A DNA stretch of 12,098 nt from an uncultured Christensenella sp. (GTDB taxonomy: Bacteria; Bacillota; Clostridia; Christensenellales; UBA1242): assembly GCA_905207515.1 (NCBI GenBank), contig CAJLLK010000026.1:1-12098 (forward strand), given 5' to 3'. The notes under the pieces are model-generated. The model did not search any database and was not told where the DNA came from. It saw nothing but the letters and a program-made list of their open reading frames with translations. The translations under genes and the position numbers were made by a program. Of this stretch, positions 1 to 7,284 are shown piece by piece. The stretch's first letter is position 1, and every line of letters begins with the position of its first letter.

Positions 1-57
1 GACAACTATTCCGGCATGTGCTTTACAGTGACATTTACCGAAGGAAGCAGGGCTTGA
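1..57 (+). CDS. 3' end of an unidentified gene (partial)
   Basis: An open frame runs from the window edge to a TGA at 55-57 and encodes 18 residues ending in GMCFTVTFTEGSRA. Its stop lies one base before the ATG of engB, and the likely engB ribosome binding site (AAGGAAG, 41-47) lies inside it, so the two genes are almost certainly co-transcribed and probably translationally coupled. In many Firmicutes the gene before engB is lon, but this tail does not resemble the Lon C-termini I can recall, so I do not assign a product. Confidence 0.5.
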   Translation, partial: DNYSGMCFTVTFTEGSRA

Positions 58-58
58 T

Positions 59-637
59 ATGAACATTACAAGTGCAAAATTTGTGACAAGTGTCGTTGAC
101 GAAAAAGACATCTTGAAAGATGAAATGATTGAGTTTGCTTTTGTCGGCAGAAGTAATGTCGGCAAAAGTTCTCTCATAAATTCTCTTTGCGGGCAAAAAA
201 ATTTGGCAAAGACTTCGTCAACGCCAGGCTTGACCAAAATGATAAATTATTTTTTGGTAAACAATCGTTTTCGCATTGTTGATTTGCCGGGCTATGGTTA
301 TGCAAAAACTGGACACAAACACATTGCAAATTGGGCGGGGTTAATGGAAAAATATTTGACCTATTCTCCAAATTTAAAAACCGTTTTTGTGCTTGTCGAT
401 TGCCGCCATGAGCCGAGCGAACTTGACAAGATGATGATTGAATTTTTAAATTCTTATCAAATCCCATATGTGATTTTGGCGACGAAAGTTGATAAAATTG
501 CAAAGTCAAAAATTCCACAAGCTTGCAGCATGATTGCCAAAACTTTGGGCGTGAGAACGCAACTTGTGCAAGGTTATTCTTCTGAAAATGGCTTTGGAAG
601 AGAAAAATTGTTGGAATATATTGAAAATCTGCTATAA
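59..637 (+). CDS. engB: Ribosome biogenesis GTP-binding protein EngB/YsxC
   Basis: This 192-residue protein has the length and motif order of the EngB/YsxC (YihA) family of TRAFAC GTPases, which help late assembly of the large ribosomal subunit and are essential in several Firmicutes. Visible motifs are the P-loop GRSNVGKSS (residues 30-38), the switch I element SSTPGLT (53-59), the G3 motif DLPGYGYA (75-82), the G4 motif TKVDK (142-146) and a G5-like YSS (173-175). The protein is a single G domain with no added RNA-binding domain, as usual for the family. The ATG at 59 follows the upstream gene's stop by one base and is served by AAGGAAG at 41-47. A strong terminator follows at once, so it is the last gene of its transcript. 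Cytosolic and ribosome-associated by family knowledge. Identification is secure. Confidence 0.97.
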   Translation: MNITSAKFVTSVVDEKDILKDEMIEFAFVGRSNVGKSSLINSLCGQKNLAKTSSTPGLTKMINYFLVNNRFRIVDLPGYGYAKTGHKHIANWAGLMEKYLTYSPNLKTVFVLVDCRHEPSELDKMMIEFLNSYQIPYVILATKVDKIAKSKIPQACSMIAKTLGVRTQLVQGYSSENGFGREKLLEYIENLL

Positions 638-662
638 AAATGCACAGATGTGCATTTTTTTT
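636..662 (+). terminator. Rho-independent terminator after engB
   Basis: The stem TGCAC (641-645) pairs with GTGCA (650-654) around a four-base AGAT loop. Flanking A5 (636-640) and T tracts (655-662) extend the stem to 10 bp and supply the U run. It begins inside the engB stop codon. Confidence 0.88.
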
Positions 663-682
663 AAAAATTCAAGCCAATTTAT

Positions 683-712
683 TTGCCAAGATTTCGGACA
701 ATTTGTTATAAT
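683..712 (+). promoter_or_regulatory. sigmaA-like promoter of ppdK
   Basis: A -35 TTGCCA (683-688) and a perfect -10 TATAAT (707-712) are separated by 18 bp. This places the transcript start near 719 and gives a leader of about 24 nt that contains the ppdK SD. The promoter follows directly on the engB terminator, which supports ppdK being an independent unit. Confidence 0.75.
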
Positions 713-742
713 ATTATAGGTTATAAAGGAGAAGAAAGTTAT

Positions 743-3385
743 ATGAAAAAATATGTTTACTTGTTTAAAGAAGCTGACGGAAAAAACAAAGCACTTTTCG
801 GTGGAAAGGGTGCCAATCTTGCTGAAATGACAAAAATTGGTTTGCCAGTTCCACAAGGCTTTACAATCACAACTGAAGCCTGCACAAAATATTATGAAGA
901 CGGCAAAAAAATCAACGATTCAATCGCCGAACAAATCTATCAAAAATTGGCTCAAATTGAAAAGATGACTGGCAAGAAATTTGGCGACATAAACAATCCA
1001 CTTCTTGTTTCTGTTCGTTCTGGGGCCAGAGTTTCCATGCCTGGAATGATGGACACAATTTTGAACCTTGGTCTCAATGATGAAGTTGTTGTTGGGCTTG
1101 CTCGCCTTACAAACAACGAAAGATTTGCTTATGATTCTTATCGTCGTTTCATTCAAATGTTCAGTGATGTTGTTATGCAACAAGACAAGTCTAAATATGA
1201 AAGAATTTTGGACGAAATCAAAGAAAAGAAAGGCGTTAAGTTTGACAAAGACCTCACTGCTGAAGATTTGAAAGAAATTGTTAAACTTTTCAAAAAACTT
1301 TATAAAGAATCGCAAAAGACAGATTTTCCACAAGATCCAAAAGTTCAACTTATCGAAGCTGTCAAAGCCGTTTTCCGTTCTTGGGACAACGACAGAGCAA
1401 ATGTCTATAGAAGAATGCATGACATTCCTTACAACTGGGGAACAGCTGTAAACGTTCAATCAATGGTGTTTGGAAACATGGGCGACGACAGTGGAACAGG
1501 TGTTGCTTTCACAAGAAACCCTTCAACTGGCGAAAACAAACTTTATGGCGAATATTTGATGAACGCTCAGGGCGAAGACGTTGTTGCTGGCATCAGAACG
1601 CCACAACCAATTTCTCAACTCGAACAACAAAATCCAGAAGTTTTTGCTCAGTTTGTTGAAATTTGCAAAAAACTTGAAAAACATTATAAAGACATGCAAG
1701 ACATGGAATTTACCATTGAAAAAGGCAAACTTTTCATGCTTCAAACAAGAAACGGCAAGAGAACAGCCAAAGCTGCACTCAAAATTGCTGTAGATTTGGT
1801 CAGTGAAGGCATGATTGACGAAAAAACTGCACTTTCAATGATTGACCCTAAACAACTTGATGCACTTTTGCATCCAACGTTCAATGAAAAGGCTGTCAAG
1901 AAAGCGACATTAATCGGCGAAGCTTTGCCAGCATCTCCTGGTGCAGCAAGCGGAAAGATTTGCTTCACAGCAGAAAAAGCCAAAGAAGAAGGAAAGAAAG
2001 AAAAAGTTGTGCTTGTTCGTCTTGAAACTTCTCCAGAAGACATCGAAGGCATGGCAGCTTCTCAAGGCATTTTGACCGCTCGTGGCGGAATGACTTCTCA
2101 TGCAGCCGTTGTCGCTCGTGGAATGGGAACTTGTTGCGTTGCAGGTTGCAGTGCAATCAAGTTTGCTGACGATGGAAAATCTTTCACTCTTGGTGGAAAA
2201 AAATATAAAGAAGGTGATGTTATCTCTTTTGACGGCTCAACCGGAAAGATTTATGATGGCTCTATCGAAACAGAAGATGCCAAAATCTCTGGCGAATTTG
2301 CCACAATCATGGAATGGGCTGACAAATATAGAGACCTTCAAATCAGAACAAATGCAGACAATCCAAGAGATGCAGGCGTTGCATTCAATTTTGGTGCAGA
2401 AGGTGTTGGACTTTGCAGAACTGAACATATGTTTTTTGAAGCAGACAGAATTCCAGCTGTGAGACAAATGATTGTTTCTTCAACAACAGAAGAAAGAAGA
2501 AAGGCTCTCAAAAAACTTCTTCCAATGCAACAAAAAGACTTCAAGGGCATTTTCAAAGCTATGAAAGGTCGCCCAGTGACAATTCGTTTCTTGGACCCAC
2601 CTCTTCACGAATTTTTGCCACATGAAGACAGCGAAATCAGAGCGCTTGCAAAAGAAATGGGCTTGACTTTTGAAGCACTTAAGAGCACTGTTGAGTCTCT
2701 TCACGAATTCAACCCAATGATGGGGCATCGTGGACTTAGACTTGCTGTGACTTATCCAGAAATTGCTGAAATGCAAACAGAAGCGGTCATCAAAGCTGCA
2801 ATCGAAGTGAGAAAAGAAGAAGGATTTGATGTTGTTCCTGAAATCATGATTCCGCTCACTTGCGACAGTGTGGAATTTAAGTATGTGAAAGACATTGTCA
2901 CATCGACGGCAGACAGAATTTTGGCTGAAAATAAGACTGAAATGAAATATAAAGTCGGAACAATGATTGAAATTCCAAGAGCGGCAATCACAGCTGACCA
3001 AATCGCAAAATATGCAGAATTCTTCTCATTCGGAACAAACGACTTGACACAGATGACCTATGGTTTCTCTCGTGACGACGCAGGAAAATTCTTGGATGTA
3101 TATTATGAAAAGAAAATTTTCGAAAGCGATCCATTTGCAAGACTTGACCAAAATGGTGTTGGCAAACTTGTGAGAATTGCTGCCGAACTTGGCAGAAGCA
3201 CAAGACCAGACATCAAGCTCGGAATTTGTGGCGAACATGGTGGAGACCCATCATCAATTGAATTCTGCCACAGAATTGGTCTCAACTATGTTTCTTGCTC
3301 GCCATACAGAGTGCCAATCGCTCGTCTTGCTGCTGCTCAAGCTGCAATCAAATATCCTAGAAAGAAAGGACTTTTTAGAAAATAA
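743..3385 (+). CDS. ppdK: Pyruvate, phosphate dikinase
   Basis: This 880-residue enzyme interconverts pyruvate + ATP + Pi and PEP + AMP + PPi. Its length matches the classical clostridial enzyme. The N-terminal ATP-grasp domain opens with GGKGANLAEM (residues 20-29). The swivelling phosphohistidine domain carries GGMTSHAAVVARGMG with the catalytic His at residue 453. The C-terminal PEP/pyruvate TIM barrel contains GICGEHGGDP with the catalytic Cys at residue 829. The Thr two residues before His453 is the position modified by PPDK regulatory proteins in other organisms, but no such regulator is in the window. I start at the ATG at 743 because AAAGGAG lies at 725-731. An in-frame start at 683 would fall inside the -35 box. 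Codons such as AAC, GAC and TTC seem commoner here than in murC (an uncounted impression), as expected for a highly expressed central-metabolism gene. It is flanked by its own promoter and terminator. Confidence 0.98.
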   Translation: MKKYVYLFKEADGKNKALFGGKGANLAEMTKIGLPVPQGFTITTEACTKYYEDGKKINDSIAEQIYQKLAQIEKMTGKKFGDINNPLLVSVRSGARVSMPGMMDTILNLGLNDEVVVGLARLTNNERFAYDSYRRFIQMFSDVVMQQDKSKYERILDEIKEKKGVKFDKDLTAEDLKEIVKLFKKLYKESQKTDFPQDPKVQLIEAVKAVFRSWDNDRANVYRRMHDIPYNWGTAVNVQSMVFGNMGDDSGTGVAFTRNPSTGENKLYGEYLMNAQGEDVVAGIRTPQPISQLEQQNPEVFAQFVEICKKLEKHYKDMQDMEFTIEKGKLFMLQTRNGKRTAKAALKIAVDLVSEGMIDEKTALSMIDPKQLDALLHPTFNEKAVKKATLIGEALPASPGAASGKICFTAEKAKEEGKKEKVVLVRLETSPEDIEGMAASQGILTARGGMTSHAAVVARGMGTCCVAGCSAIKFADDGKSFTLGGKKYKEGDVISFDGSTGKIYDGSIETEDAKISGEFATIMEWADKYRDLQIRTNADNPRDAGVAFNFGAEGVGLCRTEHMFFEADRIPAVRQMIVSSTTEERRKALKKLLPMQQKDFKGIFKAMKGRPVTIRFLDPPLHEFLPHEDSEIRALAKEMGLTFEALKSTVESLHEFNPMMGHRGLRLAVTYPEIAEMQTEAVIKAAIEVRKEEGFDVVPEIMIPLTCDSVEFKYVKDIVTSTADRILAENKTEMKYKVGTMIEIPRAAITADQIAKYAEFFSFGTNDLTQMTYGFSRDDAGKFLDVYYEKKIFESDPFARLDQNGVGKLVRIAAELGRSTRPDIKLGICGEHGGDPSSIEFCHRIGLNYVSCSPYRVPIARLAAAQAAIKYPRKKGLFRK

Positions 3386-3418
3386 ACAAAAACATCTCAA
3401 TTTGAGATGTTTTTGTTT
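3384..3418 (+). terminator. Perfectly symmetric terminator after ppdK
   Basis: A perfect 16-bp stem (3384-3399 with 3403-3418) encloses a three-base loop. The outer part pairs AAACAAAAAC with GTTTTTGTTT. The GC-containing core is CATCTCA/TGAGATG. The left arm begins in the ppdK stop codon. Confidence 0.88.
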
Positions 3419-3473
3419 AAAATTTTGAGATTTCATAAATCTTTTCAATAAATTATGAAAAAATCATATTATA

Positions 3474-3482
3474 TGTTATAAT
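3474..3482 (+). promoter_or_regulatory. Extended -10 promoter before the PH-domain gene
   Basis: TGT followed by TATAAT (3474-3482) forms an extended -10 element. The -35 region 17 bp upstream (TATGAA, 3454-3459) is poor, which fits a promoter relying on the TGn element. The predicted start near 3489 gives a very short leader containing the SD AGGAG (3491-3495). Confidence 0.55.
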
Positions 3483-3500
3483 AATATTGTAGGAGTTGTT

Positions 3501-4040
3501 ATGTTTGAACAGATTTTAGATAAAGACGAAAACATTGTGGAAACTTTCAAGCCAAACAAATTCAGATTGTTTATGGGAAATTTCATTGGCAGCCTGTTTT
3601 TGTTTGCTTTTGCGATTGTCGTTTGCTGCCTTGGCTTTTTCATTCCGGATGAAATGGGAAACACTCTTGATCCGATTTGGCTTTTAATTCCGTTTGGTGT
3701 TTATCTTGTTTATTTGGGTTTGATGTTTTTGTTTTTGAGCCTTTGGTATAACAAAACCTTCTATGCCTTCACAAACAAGCGAATTATCATCCGAACAGGC
3801 ATAATTGGAGTTGACTTCAAAGCACTTGATTTGAAAATGATAGGCGCGGTAGATGTCAATGTCAGCTTGATGGACAAAATTGTTGGCAAAAACACTGGCA
3901 CGCTAAGGTTTGGAAGCATGTCCAGCCCTATGTCAGTGCCAGCTGGTTCTCAATCGCTCTATGCTTTTGCATACATTCAAAATCCATATGAAATCTATAA
4001 AAAAGTCAAAGAAGCGATTGAACAAAGCAAAAATCAATAA
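3501..4040 (+). CDS. Small membrane protein with bacterial PH (YdbT/bPH2-type) domain
   Basis: This 179-residue protein has two hydrophobic segments (about residues 27-48 and 59-83) separated by a short loop containing IPDEMGNTLDP. A cytoplasmic domain follows that begins with FYAFTNKRIIIRTG (87-100). That sequence is the signature start of the bacterial PH_2 (DUF304/YdbT-like) fold, and beta-rich sequence with FGSMSSPMSVPAG follows (137-149). Members are widespread, poorly characterised membrane proteins; no enzymatic residues are evident and I assign no specific role. The ATG is fixed by AGGAG at 3491-3495, five bases upstream. It has its own promoter and converges on veg, sharing its terminator, so it is probably monocistronic. 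Family assignment is good, function unknown. Confidence 0.85.
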   Translation: MFEQILDKDENIVETFKPNKFRLFMGNFIGSLFLFAFAIVVCCLGFFIPDEMGNTLDPIWLLIPFGVYLVYLGLMFLFLSLWYNKTFYAFTNKRIIIRTGIIGVDFKALDLKMIGAVDVNVSLMDKIVGKNTGTLRFGSMSSPMSVPAGSQSLYAFAYIQNPYEIYKKVKEAIEQSKNQ

Positions 4041-4063
4041 AACAGCCGATTGGCTGTTTTTTT
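4039..4063. terminator. Shared terminator between the convergent PH-domain gene and veg
   Basis: The stem AAAACAGCC (4039-4047) pairs with GGCTGTTTT (4052-4060) around a GATT loop, followed by T to 4063. On the plus strand it is a standard terminator. On the minus strand it has a shorter T tract broken by an A. The plus-strand T run overlaps the stop codon of veg (4062-4064), so the two transcripts overlap at their ends. Confidence 0.85.
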
Positions 4064-4292
4064 AATTCTCGTTAAACATGATGTCTCCACACATGACATC
4101 AAAATAAGAAAAGGTTTGAAGTTTGTCATCTTGCGTTTTGATTGTGAAAACGCTCGGATAAACATCTTTTATTGTCGCATTGACGCTTTCAATTCTTTTC
4201 CGGCCGCGATTTATGCTCATCTGCACGCTTTGACCTTTCAAGTTTGATATCTTAAGCTTGATTTCATCAAGTCCATAAATTATTTTTCTCAT
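4062..4292 (-). CDS. veg: Veg family protein
   Basis: This 76-residue basic protein matches the Veg family (DUF1021) in length and layout. It has an N-terminal helix (residues 5-18), a short beta region with NRGRKRIES (28-36), then YPSVFTI (45-51) and a C-terminal FSYFDVMCGDI (61-71) corresponding to the conserved SYxDVLT segment. In Bacillus subtilis Veg influences biofilm matrix gene expression through the SinR pathway, and veg is very strongly transcribed; its biochemical action is unresolved. The start is set by AAGGAG at 4298-4303, five bases upstream. The gene is divergent from sipL and convergent with the PH-domain gene. In Bacillus veg lies next to yabG and near spoVG, and here both veg and spoVG occur within 6 kb. 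I regard the family call as firm. Confidence 0.9.
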   Translation of the reverse strand: MRKIIYGLDEIKLKISNLKGQSVQMSINRGRKRIESVNATIKDVYPSVFTIKTQDDKLQTFSYFDVMCGDIMFNEN

Positions 4293-4317
4293 AAAAACTC
4301 CTTATTTGTTTCTTACA

Positions 4318-4346
4318 TATCTTTCAAGAATTTTTGACCAAACTTT
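4318..4346 (-). promoter_or_regulatory. Possible veg promoter
   Basis: On the minus strand TTGGTC is followed after 16 bp by TATGTA, roughly 15-20 bases before the veg SD. Both boxes are imperfect and no better pair is visible between veg and sipL, so this is tentative. Confidence 0.3.
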
Positions 4347-4373
4347 CAAAAAATATTCAATTTCTTGTTCTAA

Positions 4374-4401
4374 TTGTCGTTGCGGCCTAGTAAGATATAA
4401 T
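4374..4401 (+). promoter_or_regulatory. Promoter region of sipL
   Basis: TTGTCG (4374-4379) and a perfect TATAAT (4396-4401) are spaced by 16 bp, about 24 bases before the sipL ATG. This reads as a sigmaA promoter, although sipL genes are normally expressed in the mother cell under sigmaE. The surrounding GATATAAT (4394-4401) also matches six of eight positions of a sigmaE -10 (CATACAHT), but I see no matching sigmaE -35. Which sigma factor uses it cannot be settled from sequence. Confidence 0.5.
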
Positions 4402-4424
4402 AGTTTTTGATTTGGAGGGGTTAT

Positions 4425-5942
4425 ATGTCTTTTGAAACAAACAAATTTAAGGTGGCAAAGAAAAAACGACTTGAAAAATCTCAATTCGTGGTGGAATGCA
4501 ATGTTGCCACAGAGTGTGAAATAGACAAAATTTTGTCTGTTTGCCACACTGCACAAGCTGAAACAGCGGAAGTTTTAAACGGAGTCATCAATTACTCAGG
4601 AACAATTGACCTTTGCATTTTGTTTTGCACGGTCGATGGCGAAATTGGCACAATAAATTCGTCTTGTCCGTTCACTTCAAAGTTTGAGGACGCAGACATT
4701 TCTGTTGGCGACAAGGTTGGCATTCAGGTTGAAGTGGAAGACTATTCAATCGAAGGTGTGACAAGTTCCAACATCAAGATAAACTGCACATGTGTTCAAA
4801 GCGGAATGCTTGTTTGCGAGCGCGAAGTAAACAATGTTTCAAGCGGCGACGAAAATATGTGTCTCAAAGAAGATGAGATGGTTGTCAATGTTTTGGTTGG
4901 GCAGGCACAGGAAGTGTTTACGGTTGAAAGCGAGTTTTCAATCAAAGAACCAGTGAAAAAAGTGTTGCTTTCAGACAGTCAAGTTTCTGTCAAAAATGTA
5001 GAAAGTGGCGTAAATTTTGTTTCCGTGAGCGGTGAAGTGGTGACAAGACTTCTTTATCTGACCGAGAAAGACAGATTTGAGTCTGCTTATGTGACAGAAA
5101 ACTTTAAAGAAGAAGTGGAACTCGAAGGCGTGACGAGAGAAGCTGTCAGCGAAGCGGTGGCTTGCATAAAAAAGAACGCAGTCAAGTGCGAACTTGAAGA
5201 AAATGACAAGGGCGTGAATGTCAATCTGACAATTCCGGTTGAATTGAAAGTGACTTCTTATATAGAGAAAAGTGAAACTGTGATAAAAGATATTTACAGC
5301 ACCTGCAACGAGCTGGAAGTTTCCACAGAATCATTTGAAATGACCAGACAACTTCAAGGCGACTATTTTGAAGCAAAAATTGACGGAAATTTGACTTTGG
5401 ATGCCGAAAAGCCAAGAGTTGACAAGATTATGTTTGTTGGCGGTTCAAATTTGAGCGTGACAAATTCTTATCTCAAAAACGGCGAAATCTTTGTGGAAGG
5501 TGTGGCAAAAACAAATGTCGTTTATCTCAATGACGAAAGCAACAGCTTGCAAAGCGTGACAATTGAAGTGCCATTTGTTGTTTCAGACAAGTCGAGCGCA
5601 AATTGTGAAAATGCAACCGTGGACAGTGTGTTTGTTGTTATGCACGATGTCGATGTTGTTGTCAAAAAAGGCAGAGAATTTTATTTCGATGCAAAACTGA
5701 AAGTCAATGCAAACTACAATTGTGAAGAGACAGGTGCTGTCATTTCAAGTGTCAATGTTGCAAGTGAATATCCAGAAAAAGATTGTGCAATCGAACTTGT
5801 TTTTGCATCAGCTGGTCAATCAGCTTGGGACATTGCCAAAGCGGTTAAGGTCAGAGAAGAAACAGTTTGCATGCAAAATCCAGAACTTGTTTTTCCGCTT
5901 GAAAAGGATGAAAACATCATAATTTATTATCAAAAAAGATAA
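4425..5942 (+). CDS. sipL: SipL-like spore coat morphogenetic protein (DUF3794/SPOCS repeats + C-terminal LysM)
   Basis: This 505-residue protein has the architecture of SipL of Clostridioides difficile, a mother-cell protein that binds SpoIVA and tethers the coat basement layer to the forespore membrane (a functional counterpart of SpoVID). Three DUF3794/SPOCS-type beta domains can be seen at about residues 25-130, 175-285 and 330-435. Each has the recurring pattern of a hydrophobic strand, a G-x-I/V-x-V segment and a C-terminal 'VEVEDY'-like strand. The C-terminus (about 458-505) is LysM-like: SAWDIAKAVKVREETVCMQNP, then a short strand ending IIIYYQKR. No signal peptide or TM is present, as expected for a cytosolic mother-cell protein. 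The ATG at 4425 follows GGAGGGG (4414-4420) by four bases. An in-frame TTG at 4407 lies upstream of the SD and is rejected. A terminator follows. Confidence 0.88.
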   Translation: MSFETNKFKVAKKKRLEKSQFVVECNVATECEIDKILSVCHTAQAETAEVLNGVINYSGTIDLCILFCTVDGEIGTINSSCPFTSKFEDADISVGDKVGIQVEVEDYSIEGVTSSNIKINCTCVQSGMLVCEREVNNVSSGDENMCLKEDEMVVNVLVGQAQEVFTVESEFSIKEPVKKVLLSDSQVSVKNVESGVNFVSVSGEVVTRLLYLTEKDRFESAYVTENFKEEVELEGVTREAVSEAVACIKKNAVKCELEENDKGVNVNLTIPVELKVTSYIEKSETVIKDIYSTCNELEVSTESFEMTRQLQGDYFEAKIDGNLTLDAEKPRVDKIMFVGGSNLSVTNSYLKNGEIFVEGVAKTNVVYLNDESNSLQSVTIEVPFVVSDKSSANCENATVDSVFVVMHDVDVVVKKGREFYFDAKLKVNANYNCEETGAVISSVNVASEYPEKDCAIELVFASAGQSAWDIAKAVKVREETVCMQNPELVFPLEKDENIIIYYQKR

Positions 5943-5982
5943 CGCTAAACTCTTTCAAATCTCAAAAAATCAAAAAACAACA

Positions 5983-6009
5983 AAAAATCGCATTTTTTGC
6001 GGTTTTTTT
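5983..6009 (+). terminator. Terminator after sipL
   Basis: The stem AAAAATCGCA (5983-5992) pairs with TGCGGTTTTT (5998-6007) with one T-G wobble and a five-T loop. The T tract runs to 6009. It ends only 38 bases before the spoIIR ATG. An in-frame TTG at 5997 that would lengthen spoIIR lies inside this hairpin and is not credible. Confidence 0.82.
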
Positions 6010-6047
6010 ATATGTTTTTTGCCAAAAATTGCTTCAGGAAGGGTTTT

Positions 6048-6572
6048 ATGAAATACATTTTGTCATTTGTTGGAATTGTGACAATTGCCTGTGCAATCTG
6101 TTTTTGTGGAAATGGAAACAAAAGTTTAAACGATGATTATATGCGCATTCATGTGGTGGCAAATTCCAATTCTGACTTTGACCAAAATTTGAAATATAAG
6201 GTCAAGGACGTGGTGGTGGATTTTCTTATTCCACTTCTTTCAGAGGCAGAAAACAAAGAAGAAGCAGCTGAAATTATTTCAACAAACCTAAACAAAATTC
6301 AAGAGATTGCAAATGCAACCTTAAAGTTTGAAGGCGCGTCTTACAGTGCAAATGTGGCGGTCAAACAAGAAAATTTGCCTGACAGAGCCTATGACGATTT
6401 GGTGCTTGAAGCAGGTGTTTATGATTGTTTAAACATCGAACTTGGAAATGCCAACGGCGACAACTGGTGGTGTGTGGTTTTTCCAGCAGTGTGTTTTTTA
6501 TCTTCAAAAAATCCTGAAAATGTTGTTTATATTTCAAAAATTTGGGAAATAATAAATCGTGTAACACAATAA
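6048..6572 (+). CDS. spoIIR: Stage II sporulation protein R (SpoIIR)
   Basis: SpoIIR is made in the forespore, exported into the intermembrane space, and triggers SpoIIGA to process pro-sigmaE in the mother cell. This 174-residue protein has an N-terminal hydrophobic export segment (about residues 3-20). The family hallmark MRIHVVANSNSDFDQNLKYKV follows at 32-52 and the C-terminal signature containing NGDNWWCVVFPAVCF at 136-150. C142 and C149 fall in that signature. It is somewhat shorter than the Bacillus protein because little follows the signature. The ATG at 6048 is set by AGGAAGGG (6036-6043) and gives a sensible export signal at the very N-terminus. sleB follows after a 20-base gap, so it heads a spoIIR-sleB-ypeB operon. 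No recognisable sigmaF promoter was found in the short space after the sipL terminator. Confidence 0.93.
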   Translation: MKYILSFVGIVTIACAICFCGNGNKSLNDDYMRIHVVANSNSDFDQNLKYKVKDVVVDFLIPLLSEAENKEEAAEIISTNLNKIQEIANATLKFEGASYSANVAVKQENLPDRAYDDLVLEAGVYDCLNIELGNANGDNWWCVVFPAVCFLSSKNPENVVYISKIWEIINRVTQ

Positions 6573-6592
6573 AAACAAAAAAGGAGAAACTT

Positions 6593-7273
6593 ATGAAGAA
6601 AAAACTTTTGGCAGTGACATTTGCGATTATATTTTCAATTTTGTCACTCGGCAGCTACTCAATTGCCACAACAAACTACATAAACTCAAACATCGAGGTC
6701 GCCTTGGCGGCACTCACCACAAGCCAAACGCGAACAGTTCAAGACAAGCTCAAACGTTGGGGATATTACACAGGAAGCGTAGACGGAATTTATGGAAATC
6801 TTACAAGAAAAGCGGTCAGATATTTCCAAAGCAAAAATGGTCTTGCGGTCGACGGCATTGTTGGACCAAAAACGGCAGTTGCTCTCGGAATGACCTTAAA
6901 TTCTGACGACAATTCAGTTTCGAACAACGACTTATATTTGCTTGCAAAGTGTGTTTATGCAGAAGCTCGTGGAGAAAGTTATACAGGTCAGGTGGCAGTC
7001 GCTGCGGTAATTTTGAACAGAGTGGAAAGCCCAGATTTTCCAAACACAATTGCAGGCGTGATTTATCAGCCATGGGCGTTCACAGCAGTCAATGATGGTC
7101 AAATAAATTTGGAACCAAATCAAACAGCTTACAATGCGGCAAGAGATGCCTTGAATGGCTGGGACCCAACTTACGGCGCGCTGTATTATTATAATGCCAG
7201 CACGGCAACAAACAAATGGATTTACACTAAGACGACAACCGTGACAATCGGCAACCATGTGTTTGCAATTTAA
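6593..7273 (+). CDS. sleB: Spore cortex-lytic enzyme SleB
   Basis: SleB is a germination lytic transglycosylase that cleaves muramic-delta-lactam-containing cortex peptidoglycan. This 226-residue protein has an N-terminal signal sequence (hydrophobic core about residues 4-25). A type-1 peptidoglycan-binding domain (about 44-99) contains TVQDKLKRWGYY, the DGIYG turn and DGIVGPKT. The catalytic Hydrolase_2/SleB domain spans about 113-226. The motif AKCVYAEARGE (118-128) places the catalytic glutamate at E124, and NGWDPTYGALYYYN (188-201) is the conserved C-terminal strand. The length and domain order are standard for the family. The ATG at 6593 follows AAGGAG (6581-6586) by six bases. ypeB follows after an 11-base gap, matching the sleB-ypeB bicistron of bacilli in which YpeB is needed for SleB deposition in the spore. 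Confidence 0.96.
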   Translation: MKKKLLAVTFAIIFSILSLGSYSIATTNYINSNIEVALAALTTSQTRTVQDKLKRWGYYTGSVDGIYGNLTRKAVRYFQSKNGLAVDGIVGPKTAVALGMTLNSDDNSVSNNDLYLLAKCVYAEARGESYTGQVAVAAVILNRVESPDFPNTIAGVIYQPWAFTAVNDGQINLEPNQTAYNAARDALNGWDPTYGALYYYNASTATNKWIYTKTTTVTIGNHVFAI

Positions 7274-7284
7274 AGGGGGCAAAA

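Noticed and set aside
683..742. A 20-codon N-terminal extension of ppdK from an in-frame TTG at 683
   Set aside because: It would start inside the -35 box and upstream of the predicted transcript start, and it has no SD. The ATG at 743 has AAAGGAG and matches the family N-terminus.
920..1459. Long antisense open frame (179 codons) within ppdK
   Set aside because: It is a shadow of biased codon use in ppdK. It has no SD, resembles no family, and its composition reflects the reverse complement of a highly expressed gene. The same applies to other antisense frames at 2480-3001, 6932-7636 and 11351-11794.
3428..3468. Short inverted repeats (AGATTT/AAATCT and TATGA/TCATA) upstream of the PH-domain gene
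   Set aside because: The arms are only 5-6 bp in very AT-rich DNA, where such repeats are expected by chance.
4302..4556. 84-codon minus-strand frame across the veg/sipL intergenic region
   Set aside because: It overlaps the sipL coding start and promoter, has no SD, and its sequence resembles no known protein.
5915..5921. CATCATA at the end of sipL as a sigmaG -10 for spoIIR
   Set aside because: It matches the sigmaG -10 pattern, but there is no -35 at the right distance and the sipL terminator lies between it and spoIIR.
5997..6047. Longer spoIIR start (TTG at 5997)
   Set aside because: The codon lies inside the terminator hairpin loop and stem and would bury the export signal. The ATG at 6048 has a strong SD.
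6542..6592. Longer sleB start overlapping the end of spoIIR
   Set aside because: The upstream codon has no SD, whereas AAGGAG at 6581-6586 fixes the ATG at 6593, directly before a normal signal peptide.
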